This document shows positions 36,901 to 43,260 of a DNA stretch of 64,000 nucleotides, one piece after another (position 1 is the stretch's first letter; every line of letters starts with the position of its first letter). The stretch lies in the NCBI GenBank assembly GCA_904501675.1, contig CAJGCL010000001.1, positions 32,323 to 96,322 of the forward strand. The letters run 5' to 3'. Origin of the DNA: Clostridiaceae bacterium (GTDB lineage Bacteria; Bacillota; Clostridia; Oscillospirales; Acutalibacteraceae). The notes under the pieces are model-generated. The model ran no database searches. It was given only the letters and a program-made list of their open reading frames with translations, and was not told where the DNA came from. The translations under genes were made by a program, and so were the position numbers.

Positions 36901-37451
36901 TTTTCCTCAATCATTCCGTGATTCTGTATTTCAAGGTAATAGTTGCCCTCCCCAAAGGTATTTTTATACCATTGAGCGGTTCCTTTTGCATCTTCAAAAT
37001 TGCGCTGTAAAATTTTCTGCGAAACCTCACCAAAAAGGCAACCTGAAAGGGCAATCAAGCCCTCGTTATACTTTGAGAGAAGCTCCCTGTCCACCCTTGG
37101 TTTTGTGTAAAAGCCATCTACCCATGCTGAAGAAACAAGTTTGAGAAGATTTTTGTAGCCTGTTTCATTTTTACAGAGAAGAATAAGGTGATAGCGCTGG
37201 CTGTCTATTCCGTGGACTTTATCGAATCTGCTACGCGGAGCAACATAGACCTCACAACCTATAATAGGCTTTATACCCTGTTCTTTACAGGCTTTATAAA
37301 AAGCTACCGCACCATACAATACGCCATGGTCAGTTACAGCAAGACTTTTATGACCCGAATTTTTGGCATAAGAAACTAACTCCTCAATGCGACAAGCACC
37401 ATCAAGGAGACTATATTCCGTATGAAGATGTAAATGCGTAAAATCTGTCAT
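33939..37451 (-). CDS. dnaE: DNA polymerase III subunit alpha (DnaE)
   Basis: Replicative polymerase subunit, 1170 residues. N-terminal PHP domain (THLHTEYSLLDGA, VTDHGVLYG), polymerase palm with GPGRGSAAGSLAAYSLGI and catalytic PDIDIDF, DFLGLRTL, thumb and fingers with YQEQVMQVF, helix-hairpin-helix region and C-terminal OB domain (KKVTKRDETMAFSVVEDLYG). No DEDD exonuclease, so this is DnaE, not PolC. A serine/lysine-rich insert (about residues 1085-1110) precedes the extreme C-terminus. Next to pfkA as in many Firmicutes. The ribosome-binding site is weak; araD ends 5 bases upstream and the two are probably co-transcribed. Confidence 0.97.
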   Translation of the reverse strand: MTDFTHLHLHTEYSLLDGACRIEELVSYAKNSGHKSLAVTDHGVLYGAVAFYKACKEQGIKPIIGCEVYVAPRSRFDKVHGIDSQRYHLILLCKNETGYKNLLKLVSSAWVDGFYTKPRVDRELLSKYNEGLIALSGCLFGEVSQKILQRNFEDAKGTAQWYKNTFGEGNYYLEIQNHGMIEEKEVIEGVIELSRQLNIPVVATNDVHYVQRQDADMQTVLIAIQTNKVVGEDNALEFQSDEFYLKSAEEMIEAFSDYPEAISNTQVISEQCNFNFEFGVTKLPLFDIPTDDHKAYLKNECVNGLQKIMGEIPPSYIERLDYELSVIDEMGFNDYFLIVADFIRFAKSKDIPVGPGRGSAAGSLAAYSLGITGIDPIENKLLFERFLNPERVSMPDIDIDFCYERRGEVIDYVTRKYGEDRVAQIVTFGTMQAKAAVRDVARALGMPYSTGDIVAKQITRDYKDIKDALNKNNDLKTLYNSDENIKKLIDMAIRVEGMPRHASTHAAGVVITRDEVSSYVPLAKNGDQTVTQFTMTEIEQLGLLKMDFLGLRTLTVINDAVEYIKTYEPDFDISKIPLDCPEVFSEMSKGNTVGIFQCESGGMTNLIVNMKPERFHDIAAAVALYRPGPMFFIDTYLDNRKNPDHIKYRTPLLKDILDETNGCMVYQEQVMQVFRTLAGYSYGRADVVRRAMSKKKRDVMESERAIFINGLKNENGEYIINGAVRNGIDAKTANDVFSDMISFASYGFNKSHTAAYGLIAYQTAYLKAKHPKAFMAALLTSVIGDVTKTVVYMNECNRLKIKVIPPHVNKSTKSFDVKENEIVFSLLGIKNIGRALIDKIVASRKLDGEFTSYWDFCKRISGPELNRRALECLIKAGALDGLDMNRKEMLQNLDLAIESAAKESDMYAGGQLDMFSAFGGEAFSNTPVFAEFAEFPQNELLAFEKEVAGLYFSGHPLEEYRAVSEALKCPKTIQLEEIIESGREKEIDNKPVKFLCIVESTKKKVTKRDETMAFSVVEDLYGSLEMIVFPKIFSAYAAFLNSGTIILVEGKISVKDDEVKLIAEKICPAPENVENIQSVGETETLSAEPKTQSSSKKKGVFLRLSSKISDRTEQIKNLVSIFEGSMPVYVYFEDTAKYEFLGKDYLTSVNEPLVRELKYILGADNVVIRE

Positions 37452-37456
37452 ATCAA

Positions 37457-38155
37457 TTACTTTTGACCGTAGTAGGCGTCCTTACCATGTTTTCTGAAAT
37501 AATGTTTATCTGAAAGATATTTGTCGATTGGCTCAACATTGTTTTTCAAGTTTTCTGTTTTCATTGCCATTTCTGCTACAATTTCAAGAACAGCGGCGTT
37601 ATGAACAGCATCACTTGCGTTTTTACCAAACACAAACGGAGCGTGAGAACGAACAAGAACGGCAGGAGTTGACTGAGTTTCAAGACCATTTTCTTTAAAA
37701 TGAGCAACAATAACCTTACCGGTATTAAGCTCATACTCTGTTTTAACTTCTTCTTCAGTCAATGCTCTTGCGCAAGGAACGGCTGTATATGAAAAATCGG
37801 CATGTGTAGTACCGTAGGCAGGAATATCTCTACCCGCCTGAGCAAATGCAGAAGCGTTAACAGAATGAGTATGCACAACTGCATTTAATTCGCTGAATTC
37901 TTTATAGAGAACATAGTGAGTCGGTGTATCTGATGACGGGTTATAATCACCCTCAATAACCTTACCATCTTCAAGGGATACAATAACCATTTTTTCAGGT
38001 GTTAAATCATCGTATGGCACTCCTGATGGCTTTATCGCAAAAACCCCGGCGTTTCTATCTACCTGAGAAACGTTTCCCCAGGTAAATGGCGCAAGACCAT
38101 GGGCGTGGAGCTCTTTATTTGCATCACAAACAACCTTTTTCAACTCATCAAACAT
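37457..38155 (-). CDS. araD: L-ribulose-5-phosphate 4-epimerase
   Basis: Interconverts L-ribulose 5-phosphate and D-xylulose 5-phosphate by retro-aldol chemistry. 232 residues. Seen: FTWGNVSQVDR, IKPSGVPYDDLTPEKMVIV, zinc ligands in VVHTHSVNASAFAQAG (two His), later RSHAPFVFG (third His), and a typical C-terminal YYGQ. No other arabinose genes are near; its placement before dnaE is probably incidental. Has a consensus promoter with a perfect TTGACA. Confidence 0.94.
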   Translation of the reverse strand: MFDELKKVVCDANKELHAHGLAPFTWGNVSQVDRNAGVFAIKPSGVPYDDLTPEKMVIVSLEDGKVIEGDYNPSSDTPTHYVLYKEFSELNAVVHTHSVNASAFAQAGRDIPAYGTTHADFSYTAVPCARALTEEEVKTEYELNTGKVIVAHFKENGLETQSTPAVLVRSHAPFVFGKNASDAVHNAAVLEIVAEMAMKTENLKNNVEPIDKYLSDKHYFRKHGKDAYYGQK

Positions 38156-38184
38156 AAAATCACCTATATACTTAAATTTAATAA

Positions 38185-38214
38185 ATTATATATCTTATTT
38201 TATGGTTTTGTCAA
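38185..38214 (-). promoter_or_regulatory. Predicted sigma-A promoter of araD
   Basis: Minus strand TTGACA, 18 bases, TATAAT: consensus in both hexamers. It shares the divergent region with the plus-strand lipoprotein gene at 38312, whose own promoter is not clear. Confidence 0.72.
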
Positions 38215-38311
38215 TCTCGTATAATATTATAAAAAAATGATGACTTTTGTATTAATTTGTGTTATAGTTATTGTGTATATATTTAACTTGCATTACGAAA
38301 GGATGAACATA

Positions 38312-39295
38312 ATGAAAAAAGCTGCAAGACTGATGTCAGCCATTGCGCTTACTCTTACGATTATTATTTGCTTTACCGGTTGCGGACTTGCTGAATTCAC
38401 CCGTTCACTTATTACTAAGGATACGGATGATGTTACTGCAAACATTCAGGCAGGAGACACAACCTTGCAATACATTCCAAACAACCCTGTAAATGCCACA
38501 GAAAATGCTGTTGCAGGAACAACTCAGCCTTCAACTAATGCCCCTACTCAGGCGCAGACACAGAAGCCTTCAAAGGTTCCGGGTACTCAGCAAAATGCAA
38601 CAGAGAATTCAGGTACACAATCACCTGAAACAACAAAAAAGCCTAATACAGGTGTTAAAGAAGAGCCGATTAAGGATATACAGGACTTATTGTTTGCAAC
38701 TGACCCTAACAAAGCAAGTCAGATACTTGAGACTGCAGGCTTTGCTTATGATGAAGCGCAAGGAATTTACTACACACCACTCTACCCATGGCAGAGAAAC
38801 TTTGGCTACAATGTCGGTTTTGATATGGCTGCACCTATTGCAGGTATGGTATTTGATACTATAAGAATTGAATTTCTCTATGACGAAAGAGAATGGATGG
38901 TTCAGATATGGAAGGGTCAGTATGGTATTACTGCAGGCGCTGAAATAGGTCTTTACAACAGAGACCCTTCAAAGGCTATGCAGTATGACTGCGCTGATGA
39001 CGAAGACCTTATTGAAATGCAGTTCGATTTCTATAACCAGGGTCAATATGTATTTTCACGCGGACCTGAAAAACATTGGTGGCTCACAGGATTCAAGATT
39101 TTCCATATGGGAATACCTTTCACAATTACAATGGATATGACTCTTAAATTCACAGATAACGCTATGGCTACCGCCTTTTTACAGTCTCTTAAAAAGCAAC
39201 AGATGAATTCTATTTTGAACCCTATTAAATATAAGCGTGCAGGCTCAACAATCAGAATTCTTTGGGGCTCACAGCCGGCAGGAATGGATTTTTAA
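38312..39295 (+). CDS. Uncharacterised lipoprotein with Thr/Pro/Gln-rich linker
   Basis: 327 residues from the ATG at 38312 (MKKAARLMSAIALTLTIIIC) after GAAAGG; the frame is open further upstream without support. Signal peptide ends at a lipobox CFTGC. A low-complexity linker rich in Thr, Pro, Gln and Asn runs from about residue 50 to 115. The globular C-terminal part (about 120-327) has several Trp/Tyr-rich segments (YPWQRNFGYNVGFDM, EREWMVQIWKGQYGI, KHWWLTGFKIFHMG). I do not recognise the domain. Two bases separate it from the phosphoesterase gene, so the two are likely co-expressed. Confidence 0.75.
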   Translation: MKKAARLMSAIALTLTIIICFTGCGLAEFTRSLITKDTDDVTANIQAGDTTLQYIPNNPVNATENAVAGTTQPSTNAPTQAQTQKPSKVPGTQQNATENSGTQSPETTKKPNTGVKEEPIKDIQDLLFATDPNKASQILETAGFAYDEAQGIYYTPLYPWQRNFGYNVGFDMAAPIAGMVFDTIRIEFLYDEREWMVQIWKGQYGITAGAEIGLYNRDPSKAMQYDCADDEDLIEMQFDFYNQGQYVFSRGPEKHWWLTGFKIFHMGIPFTITMDMTLKFTDNAMATAFLQSLKKQQMNSILNPIKYKRAGSTIRILWGSQPAGMDF

Positions 39296-39297
39296 TT

Positions 39298-40716
39298 ATG
39301 AATAGACTTACAAAATTTGCTATTATTGCAGACCCTCATTATTACTCTGAAAAATTAGGTTGCACCGGTGAAGCTTACGAAAGACGAGCAGGCTCCGACC
39401 AAAAAATGCTTGCACCTTCAAAGGGTACAATTGAGGCGGCATTCAAAAAAATTCTTGAATCAGATGCTGAATTTCTTATGATTGCAGGCGACCTTTCAAA
39501 CGACGGCGAGCTTTGTTCTCATGAAGAAATACGCGAAATGCTTTATGAATTCAAAAAGCAGAAGCCGGTTTACGTTATTACCGCAACTCACGACTGGTGC
39601 TGCGACGGCAACCCACGCAGATACGAGGGCGAAAATATTTACCACGATGTTGAAACGGTTGCTGTTGATAAGCTCCATGAATTTTACAAGGATTTCGGGC
39701 CTGACGAAGCACTTTCAGAATTCCACACCCATCAGGATAAGGTTTCTTACGTTATAAGACCTTGCGAGGGTGTTACGATTTTCTGCCTTGACGATGACCA
39801 GAACGGTGAAGGCGGCTCAGGATATTCGGACGAGCATTTCAAATGGATTACAGAGCAGACAAATGAGGCTAAAAACCGCGGTGATATTGTTTTTGGTATG
39901 CAACATCATCACCTGCATCTTACCGAGTTTGACAGAGTTATAAACGGCAGAGGCTCAGTTGAATATAGGGAAAAGCTTTGCAAGAAATTCGCCGACATTG
40001 GCTTCCCTGTTATGTTTACAGGCCATTCACATATGCAGCACCTGAGAAAGATATACTCAGATAAGGGTAACCCATTTTATGAAATGAACGTTGCTTCTAT
40101 AAGCGGTTACCCTGCCCCGATTGTTTATATTGATGCATATGAAAATGGTCTTGATATGAAAACAGAGCACCTTGAGAGTTTTACATATAAAGGTAAGGAA
40201 TATTCAAATGAATATCTCAAAAACCACGCCACAAGGCTTTTTACAAAGGTTATTGAAGCTGCGGTAACTAACGAAAAGAGAGATTTTTCTGCATTAGTTG
40301 CCTGCCTGGGCGTTTCTGAAGAAAAAGCCAATAAAATATGGTTAATTGCAAGACCTGCTTTAAAATGGTTTGATAAGCTTACAGTAAAAAAAGCTGCAAG
40401 GATTATGAATTTTATATCCTTTGGTAGGGCTATTGATAAAAAAGCCGCTAAGGAAATTGGCAACACTAAGGTTACCGATATAGTTTTCGGCACATTCCAT
40501 TCAATTCTTGACGGTTCACTTATCAAGCACCCGGAAGGCACTGCATACTATTCAGTATTTACACAAGCAATGGCTTTTCCATATAGACTTGTGAAAAAGC
40601 TTAAAATCAAAAACGGTGGGCTCATAAGAACACTTACCCACGTAAAAAATGCCGCACCTGAATTAATGACAGGCGGGCCACTTGATAACAACAATTATTT
40701 TATCAGCTTCAAATAA
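39298..40716 (+). CDS. Metallophosphoesterase (calcineurin-like)
   Basis: 472-residue cytosolic-looking protein with the dinuclear-metal motifs of the calcineurin superfamily: DPHYY near residue 11, GDLSNDGE near residue 65, TATHDW, and GHSHMQHL near residue 245. The C-terminal 200 residues are not part of the catalytic core and have no evident motif. Start at ATG 39298 after the lipoprotein stop; the longer frame overlaps that gene. Substrate unknown. No signal peptide. It borders the accessory island on the left. Confidence 0.85.
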   Translation: MNRLTKFAIIADPHYYSEKLGCTGEAYERRAGSDQKMLAPSKGTIEAAFKKILESDAEFLMIAGDLSNDGELCSHEEIREMLYEFKKQKPVYVITATHDWCCDGNPRRYEGENIYHDVETVAVDKLHEFYKDFGPDEALSEFHTHQDKVSYVIRPCEGVTIFCLDDDQNGEGGSGYSDEHFKWITEQTNEAKNRGDIVFGMQHHHLHLTEFDRVINGRGSVEYREKLCKKFADIGFPVMFTGHSHMQHLRKIYSDKGNPFYEMNVASISGYPAPIVYIDAYENGLDMKTEHLESFTYKGKEYSNEYLKNHATRLFTKVIEAAVTNEKRDFSALVACLGVSEEKANKIWLIARPALKWFDKLTVKKAARIMNFISFGRAIDKKAAKEIGNTKVTDIVFGTFHSILDGSLIKHPEGTAYYSVFTQAMAFPYRLVKKLKIKNGGLIRTLTHVKNAAPELMTGGPLDNNNYFISFK

Positions 40717-40730
40717 TTATAAAAAAAGAT

Positions 40731-40765
40731 GAACAGCTGTTTTCCTGTTTGGAAAGCAGCTGTTC
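40731..40765 (-). terminator. Intrinsic terminator between phosphoesterase gene and island
   Basis: GAACAGCTG pairs with CAGCTGTTC, extended by TTTTCC/GGAAAG around a TGTTT loop. The T-run (seven T) lies on the minus-strand side, so it best stops transcripts coming from the RAYT gene; in the plus direction the tail is weaker. Confidence 0.7.
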
Positions 40766-40789
40766 TAATGTTATTAAGCTGTGATACTG

Positions 40790-40820
40790 CGGAACGGTCG
40801 GTACCCGTTCCCTACAGTTG
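40790..40820 (-). repeat. GTAG-foot hairpin repeat, left copy
   Basis: On the minus strand GTAG is followed directly by GGAACGG, a seven-base loop and CCGTTCC. A second copy at 49660-49689 has GGCACGG/CCGTGCC, an A-T to C-G swap at the same stem position. GTAG next to a hairpin is the classical form of REP sequences. Confidence 0.7.
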
Positions 40821-40862
40821 TTCTATCAAACTGAAGAAAAGGGGGAAGAGAACTACCGAATT

Positions 40863-40887
40863 AAGACAAGGGACGGTTCTATGTCTT
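40863..40887 (-). repeat. AGAACCGTCCC hairpin repeat, copy A
   Basis: Reverse orientation. On the minus strand AAGACA, then TAGAACCGTCCCT, then TGTCTT. It is 10 bases beyond the RAYT stop codon and inverted relative to copy B on the other side of that gene. Confidence 0.85.
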
Positions 40888-40896
40888 GTTTGACTT

Positions 40897-41667
40897 TTAT
40901 TTAAAGTCCTTTCTAACCGCCCTTTCAACAACACCTTTAGGTGTTCCTGTCAGCCTACTAATTTGTCTAATAGACAATCCCTGTTCTTTCAGAACTCTCA
41001 AAAGCTTGTCTCTTTTGGCTTTTGGAAGTTCTTGGAATTCTGTAACACAATCACATTTAGCTTTTTTGTGGATAATGTCCTTTGCCTTTTCGTCTGTTAT
41101 ACGACATATTTTTTTCGTTTCAATCTCTAGACACACATCGGTGTTATCAGTATTGACATACTCTTCAAAATGTTTTTCCCCTATGAGTTCTAATCCTTTT
41201 TGTGTATCGGTTAAAGTGTCTTTCGACTCAATCAAATAGTCTTTGTAGTTACTATAACAATAGTCTTTTGGCTCTTTGCTCAAACCAGCTTTCACAGGAT
41301 TTCTCAAAATATATCTCAATACCATAATGAAGTAAGCATCATCGTCTACTGGCTCACTTTTATATCTGTCTTGAAACAAGTGTCCATGTCGCTCGTATTT
41401 GATATTATACCAATAGACGAATCTGCTACCTATTCTTCTAAAAACAGTTTCTAATGGTTCGTTTTCTACTCTTAACAAAAGGTGAATATGGTTTCCCATT
41501 AAACAGTACGCGTAAAGTTCAAACTTACTGATTTCCTTACAATCTTCAAGAATTTGAATAAACTTTTCATAATCCTCTTTTTCTTCGAAAATCTGTTGTT
41601 TATTAACTCCACGCAACATCACATGGTATATTCCGCTTTCGGATTTTTCTCTTGCTGCTCTTGGCAT
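40897..41667 (-). CDS. REP-associated tyrosine transposase (RAYT, IS200-like Y1)
   Basis: 256-residue HUH single-strand transposase relative. ATG at 41667 (MPRAAREKSESGIYHVMLRG) after AGGGTGG; GTG at 41676 would be an alternative. HUH motif H60-x-H62 in CLMGNHIHLLL, GHLFQDRYKSEPVDDDAYFIMVLRYILRNPV with candidate nucleophile Y112 or Y119. The C-terminus (about 210-256) adds a helix-turn-helix (KEQGLSIRQISRLTGTPKGVV), usual in Firmicutes RAYTs. It lacks IS ends but is flanked by inverted copies A and B of a small hairpin, the arrangement expected if this enzyme acts on those hairpins. Confidence 0.9.
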   Translation of the reverse strand: MPRAAREKSESGIYHVMLRGVNKQQIFEEKEDYEKFIQILEDCKEISKFELYAYCLMGNHIHLLLRVENEPLETVFRRIGSRFVYWYNIKYERHGHLFQDRYKSEPVDDDAYFIMVLRYILRNPVKAGLSKEPKDYCYSNYKDYLIESKDTLTDTQKGLELIGEKHFEEYVNTDNTDVCLEIETKKICRITDEKAKDIIHKKAKCDCVTEFQELPKAKRDKLLRVLKEQGLSIRQISRLTGTPKGVVERAVRKDFK

Positions 41668-41711
41668 TTTTACCACCCTAGACTAATATACCTTTTCCAC
41701 CTTATTTAGTC

Positions 41712-41736
41712 AAGACACAGAACCGTCCCCTGTCTT
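41712..41736 (+). repeat. AGAACCGTCCC hairpin repeat, copy B
   Basis: AAGACA, then CAGAACCGTCCCC, then TGTCTT. It lies 45 bases before the RAYT start, and its minus-strand TAA supplies the stop codon of the RHS-core remnant. Confidence 0.88.
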
Positions 41737-41965
41737 ACCAGTTGGTATCGTCAGCGTTTATAAACCTTCCAACATTAGGGTCATAGTAACGCGATTGAAG
41801 GTAGTAAAGCTCTGTGAATGTATCGTAGCAGTAGCTTCGGTAGCCGAAGACTGCTAAACGGCGTACAGCCTGCTTCAAAATAAGCTCAACCATTCCAAGC
41901 GGAGTAGACAGGCTGTTTTTAAGGTGATATTGCGCAGTAACTTTACCGAAAGTATCGTAACACAC
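41735..41965 (-). pseudogene. RHS-core remnant
   Basis: A 76-codon fragment of the RHS-repeat core. The segment TELYYLQSRYYDPNVGRF plus INADD is nearly the same as the core of the 2119-residue RHS protein (YYLQSRYYDPEICRFINAD). It has no start region and no C-terminal toxin; coding sequence breaks off exactly at copy B, which contributes its TAA, and begins at copy C on the other side. It is best read as a displaced cassette cut at both ends by the hairpin elements. Confidence 0.82.
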
Positions 41966-41984
41966 AGAACCGTCCCCTGTGTTA
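41958..41984 (+). repeat. AGAACCGTCCC hairpin repeat, copy C
   Basis: TAACACA, then CAGAACCGTCCCC, then TGTGTTA: relative to copy B the stem pair changes from G-C to C-G on both arms while the core is identical. Confidence 0.88.
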
Positions 41985-42034
41985 CTCCCCTGTGTTAGTC
42001 CTGTGTTACCTTGGTATTATAGTCCCCTGTGTTA
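41985..42034 (+). repeat. Three extra right arms of the hairpin repeat
   Basis: CCCCTGTGTTA at 41987-41997, CCTGTGTTA at 42000-42008 and CCCCTGTGTTA at 42024-42034, lacking the GAACCGT core. The last one contains the stop codon (minus-strand TAA, 42032-42034) of the lipoprotein gene. They look like decayed or truncated copies. Confidence 0.75.
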
Positions 42035-42520
42035 ATTCTTTCTAATTGTTGAAATATATGATTTCACATTTTCCAAACCTTCAACATCAGAATATGACAA
42101 CATTATTTCAGTAAGTATATTTGCATATGGATTTCTTGAATTACCATACTCAAAAGAATAAACATTTCCATTAATATACATATGAATCTCATACATATCA
42201 GAAAAACCTGTATGAAAATCCACTGTTTCTTTTTCGCAGTTCTGTAACTCTTTAATACATTGTTTTAACATGCATAAGTAGCCTTCATTATCTACACTAA
42301 GTACAGTTGCACTTTTAGATTCCTTCCGTGCATCATAGGCAATAACCCTATTTTCATTAGAAAGGAAAATATCATACTTAGCAAGTTCATAACCACCAGT
42401 TATTTCCAACTTAACCTGAATATCTTCAGGTTCCATATCATCAATACTTATTGTTTCTGTACGCGTACAACCAGATAATGAAATTAAAAAGCACAATATT
42501 ACAATAATTTTTTTGCTCAT
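42032..42520 (-). CDS. Small lipoprotein in the RHS island, possible orphan immunity protein
   Basis: 162 residues with a lipoprotein signal (MSKKIIVILCFLISLSGC). The mature part is mixed and acidic with EITGGYELAKYDIFLSNENRV and a C-terminal DVEGLENVKSYIS. No known family is evident. It sits between the main RHS module and a severed RHS core, as orphan immunity genes do in polymorphic toxin loci, so an immunity role is an inference from position. Its stop codon is inside a hairpin arm. Confidence 0.6.
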   Translation of the reverse strand: MSKKIIVILCFLISLSGCTRTETISIDDMEPEDIQVKLEITGGYELAKYDIFLSNENRVIAYDARKESKSATVLSVDNEGYLCMLKQCIKELQNCEKETVDFHTGFSDMYEIHMYINGNVYSFEYGNSRNPYANILTEIMLSYSDVEGLENVKSYISTIRKN

Positions 42521-42563
42521 GTCAAACCTTCCTAATAATTATACTTCGTTCTTAAAGGTACAT

Positions 42564-42588
42564 AGGACGGGGGACGGTTCTGTGTCTT
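42564..42588 (-). repeat. AGAACCGTCCC hairpin repeat, copy D
   Basis: Reverse orientation. Minus-strand AAGACA, CAGAACCGTCCCCC, GTCCT. One G-U wobble in the stem. Forms an inverted pair with copy E around an AT-rich 90-base segment without a gene. Confidence 0.82.
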
Positions 42589-42679
42589 AGCTGTTCTTAA
42601 ACAAAACAATCCCCGAATCCTATTAAAATTTTAAATCAAAAACCTTAATTTTATAGGCTTTTCAAGACTTTCGGGAACG

Positions 42680-42703
42680 AGACATAGAACCGTCCCCCGT
42701 CTT
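42680..42703 (+). repeat. AGAACCGTCCC hairpin repeat, copy E
   Basis: AGAC, ATAGAACCGTCCCCC, GTCT. Forward orientation, opposite to copy D. Confidence 0.82.
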
Positions 42704-42740
42704 GCCCTTTGAGAATTGGTTTAACTATCTTTTTCCTGTG

Positions 42741-42765
42741 AGCACAGAGAACCGTCCCCTGTGCT
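42741..42765 (+). repeat. AGAACCGTCCC hairpin repeat, copy F
   Basis: AGCACAG, AGAACCGTCCC, CTGTGCT: a seven-pair stem with yet another sequence, perfectly compensated. The last two bases overlap the TAG stop codon of the immunity candidate. Confidence 0.88.
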
Positions 42766-43246
42766 AATCTAGTGTTATAAATGTTTCACTTTTACCATAC
42801 AACAAATCCTTTTCAACAAATTCTTCACATATGGTAGATATTTCATTTTCCTCACATTTAACTAAAATTCTACATTTTGTGAAAATCTCTGAAAAAGGCT
42901 CCAACGGAAAAGTTGCATCAATCGGTGATGTATCAATCCAATAATTATCTGATACAACCATAGATTTCTCCTCGGTAATATACCAATTGTATACACTATA
43001 TATGTGATTATTGTAAAGCTTTCCGTCAATAGTAATAACATAATAATCACTTGGATTTTTTATTATATCTTGTATCTCGTTGTCAGATAAATCAAAACTA
43101 TATTTTGCCCAAATATTTAATTCGTCATTCACACAGATACAATTATACTCTTGGATTTCATAATCAAGATTTCCCAAACGAGTATATACAACACACGATA
43201 TTGCAAATAAAAGTACAATAGATAATGATATAAACAATTTTCTCAT
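42764..43246 (-). CDS. Membrane-anchored small protein, candidate immunity protein of the RHS toxin
   Basis: 160 residues from the ATG at 43246, nine bases after AAAGGG; an in-frame ATG at 43264 overlaps the RHS stop (ATGA) and would give 166 residues. N-terminal transmembrane helix (LFISLSIVLLFAISCVVYTRL), then an acidic, tyrosine-rich extracytoplasmic domain with four or five Cys-containing segments (YNCICVNDELNIWAKYSF, TKCRILVKCEE, STICEEF). No family is recognised. Immediate linkage to the toxin-bearing 3' end and outward anchoring are what is expected of an immunity protein against a wall- or membrane-delivered toxin. Confidence 0.65.
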   Translation of the reverse strand: MRKLFISLSIVLLFAISCVVYTRLGNLDYEIQEYNCICVNDELNIWAKYSFDLSDNEIQDIIKNPSDYYVITIDGKLYNNHIYSVYNWYITEEKSMVVSDNYWIDTSPIDATFPLEPFSEIFTKCRILVKCEENEISTICEEFVEKDLLYGKSETFITLD

Positions 43247-43260
43247 AATGTTATTCCCTT

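Noticed and set aside
36735..37010. 91-residue plus-strand frame
   Set aside because: It is antisense to the intact dnaE polymerase gene, with no supporting site.
38237..38311. N-terminal extension of the lipoprotein
   Set aside because: The added residues precede a complete signal peptide and a good Shine-Dalgarno exists only before ATG 38312.
41958..42034. Possible CRISPR-like short repeats
   Set aside because: Repeat unit is about 10 bases, spacing is unequal, no cas genes; they are right arms of the hairpin element.
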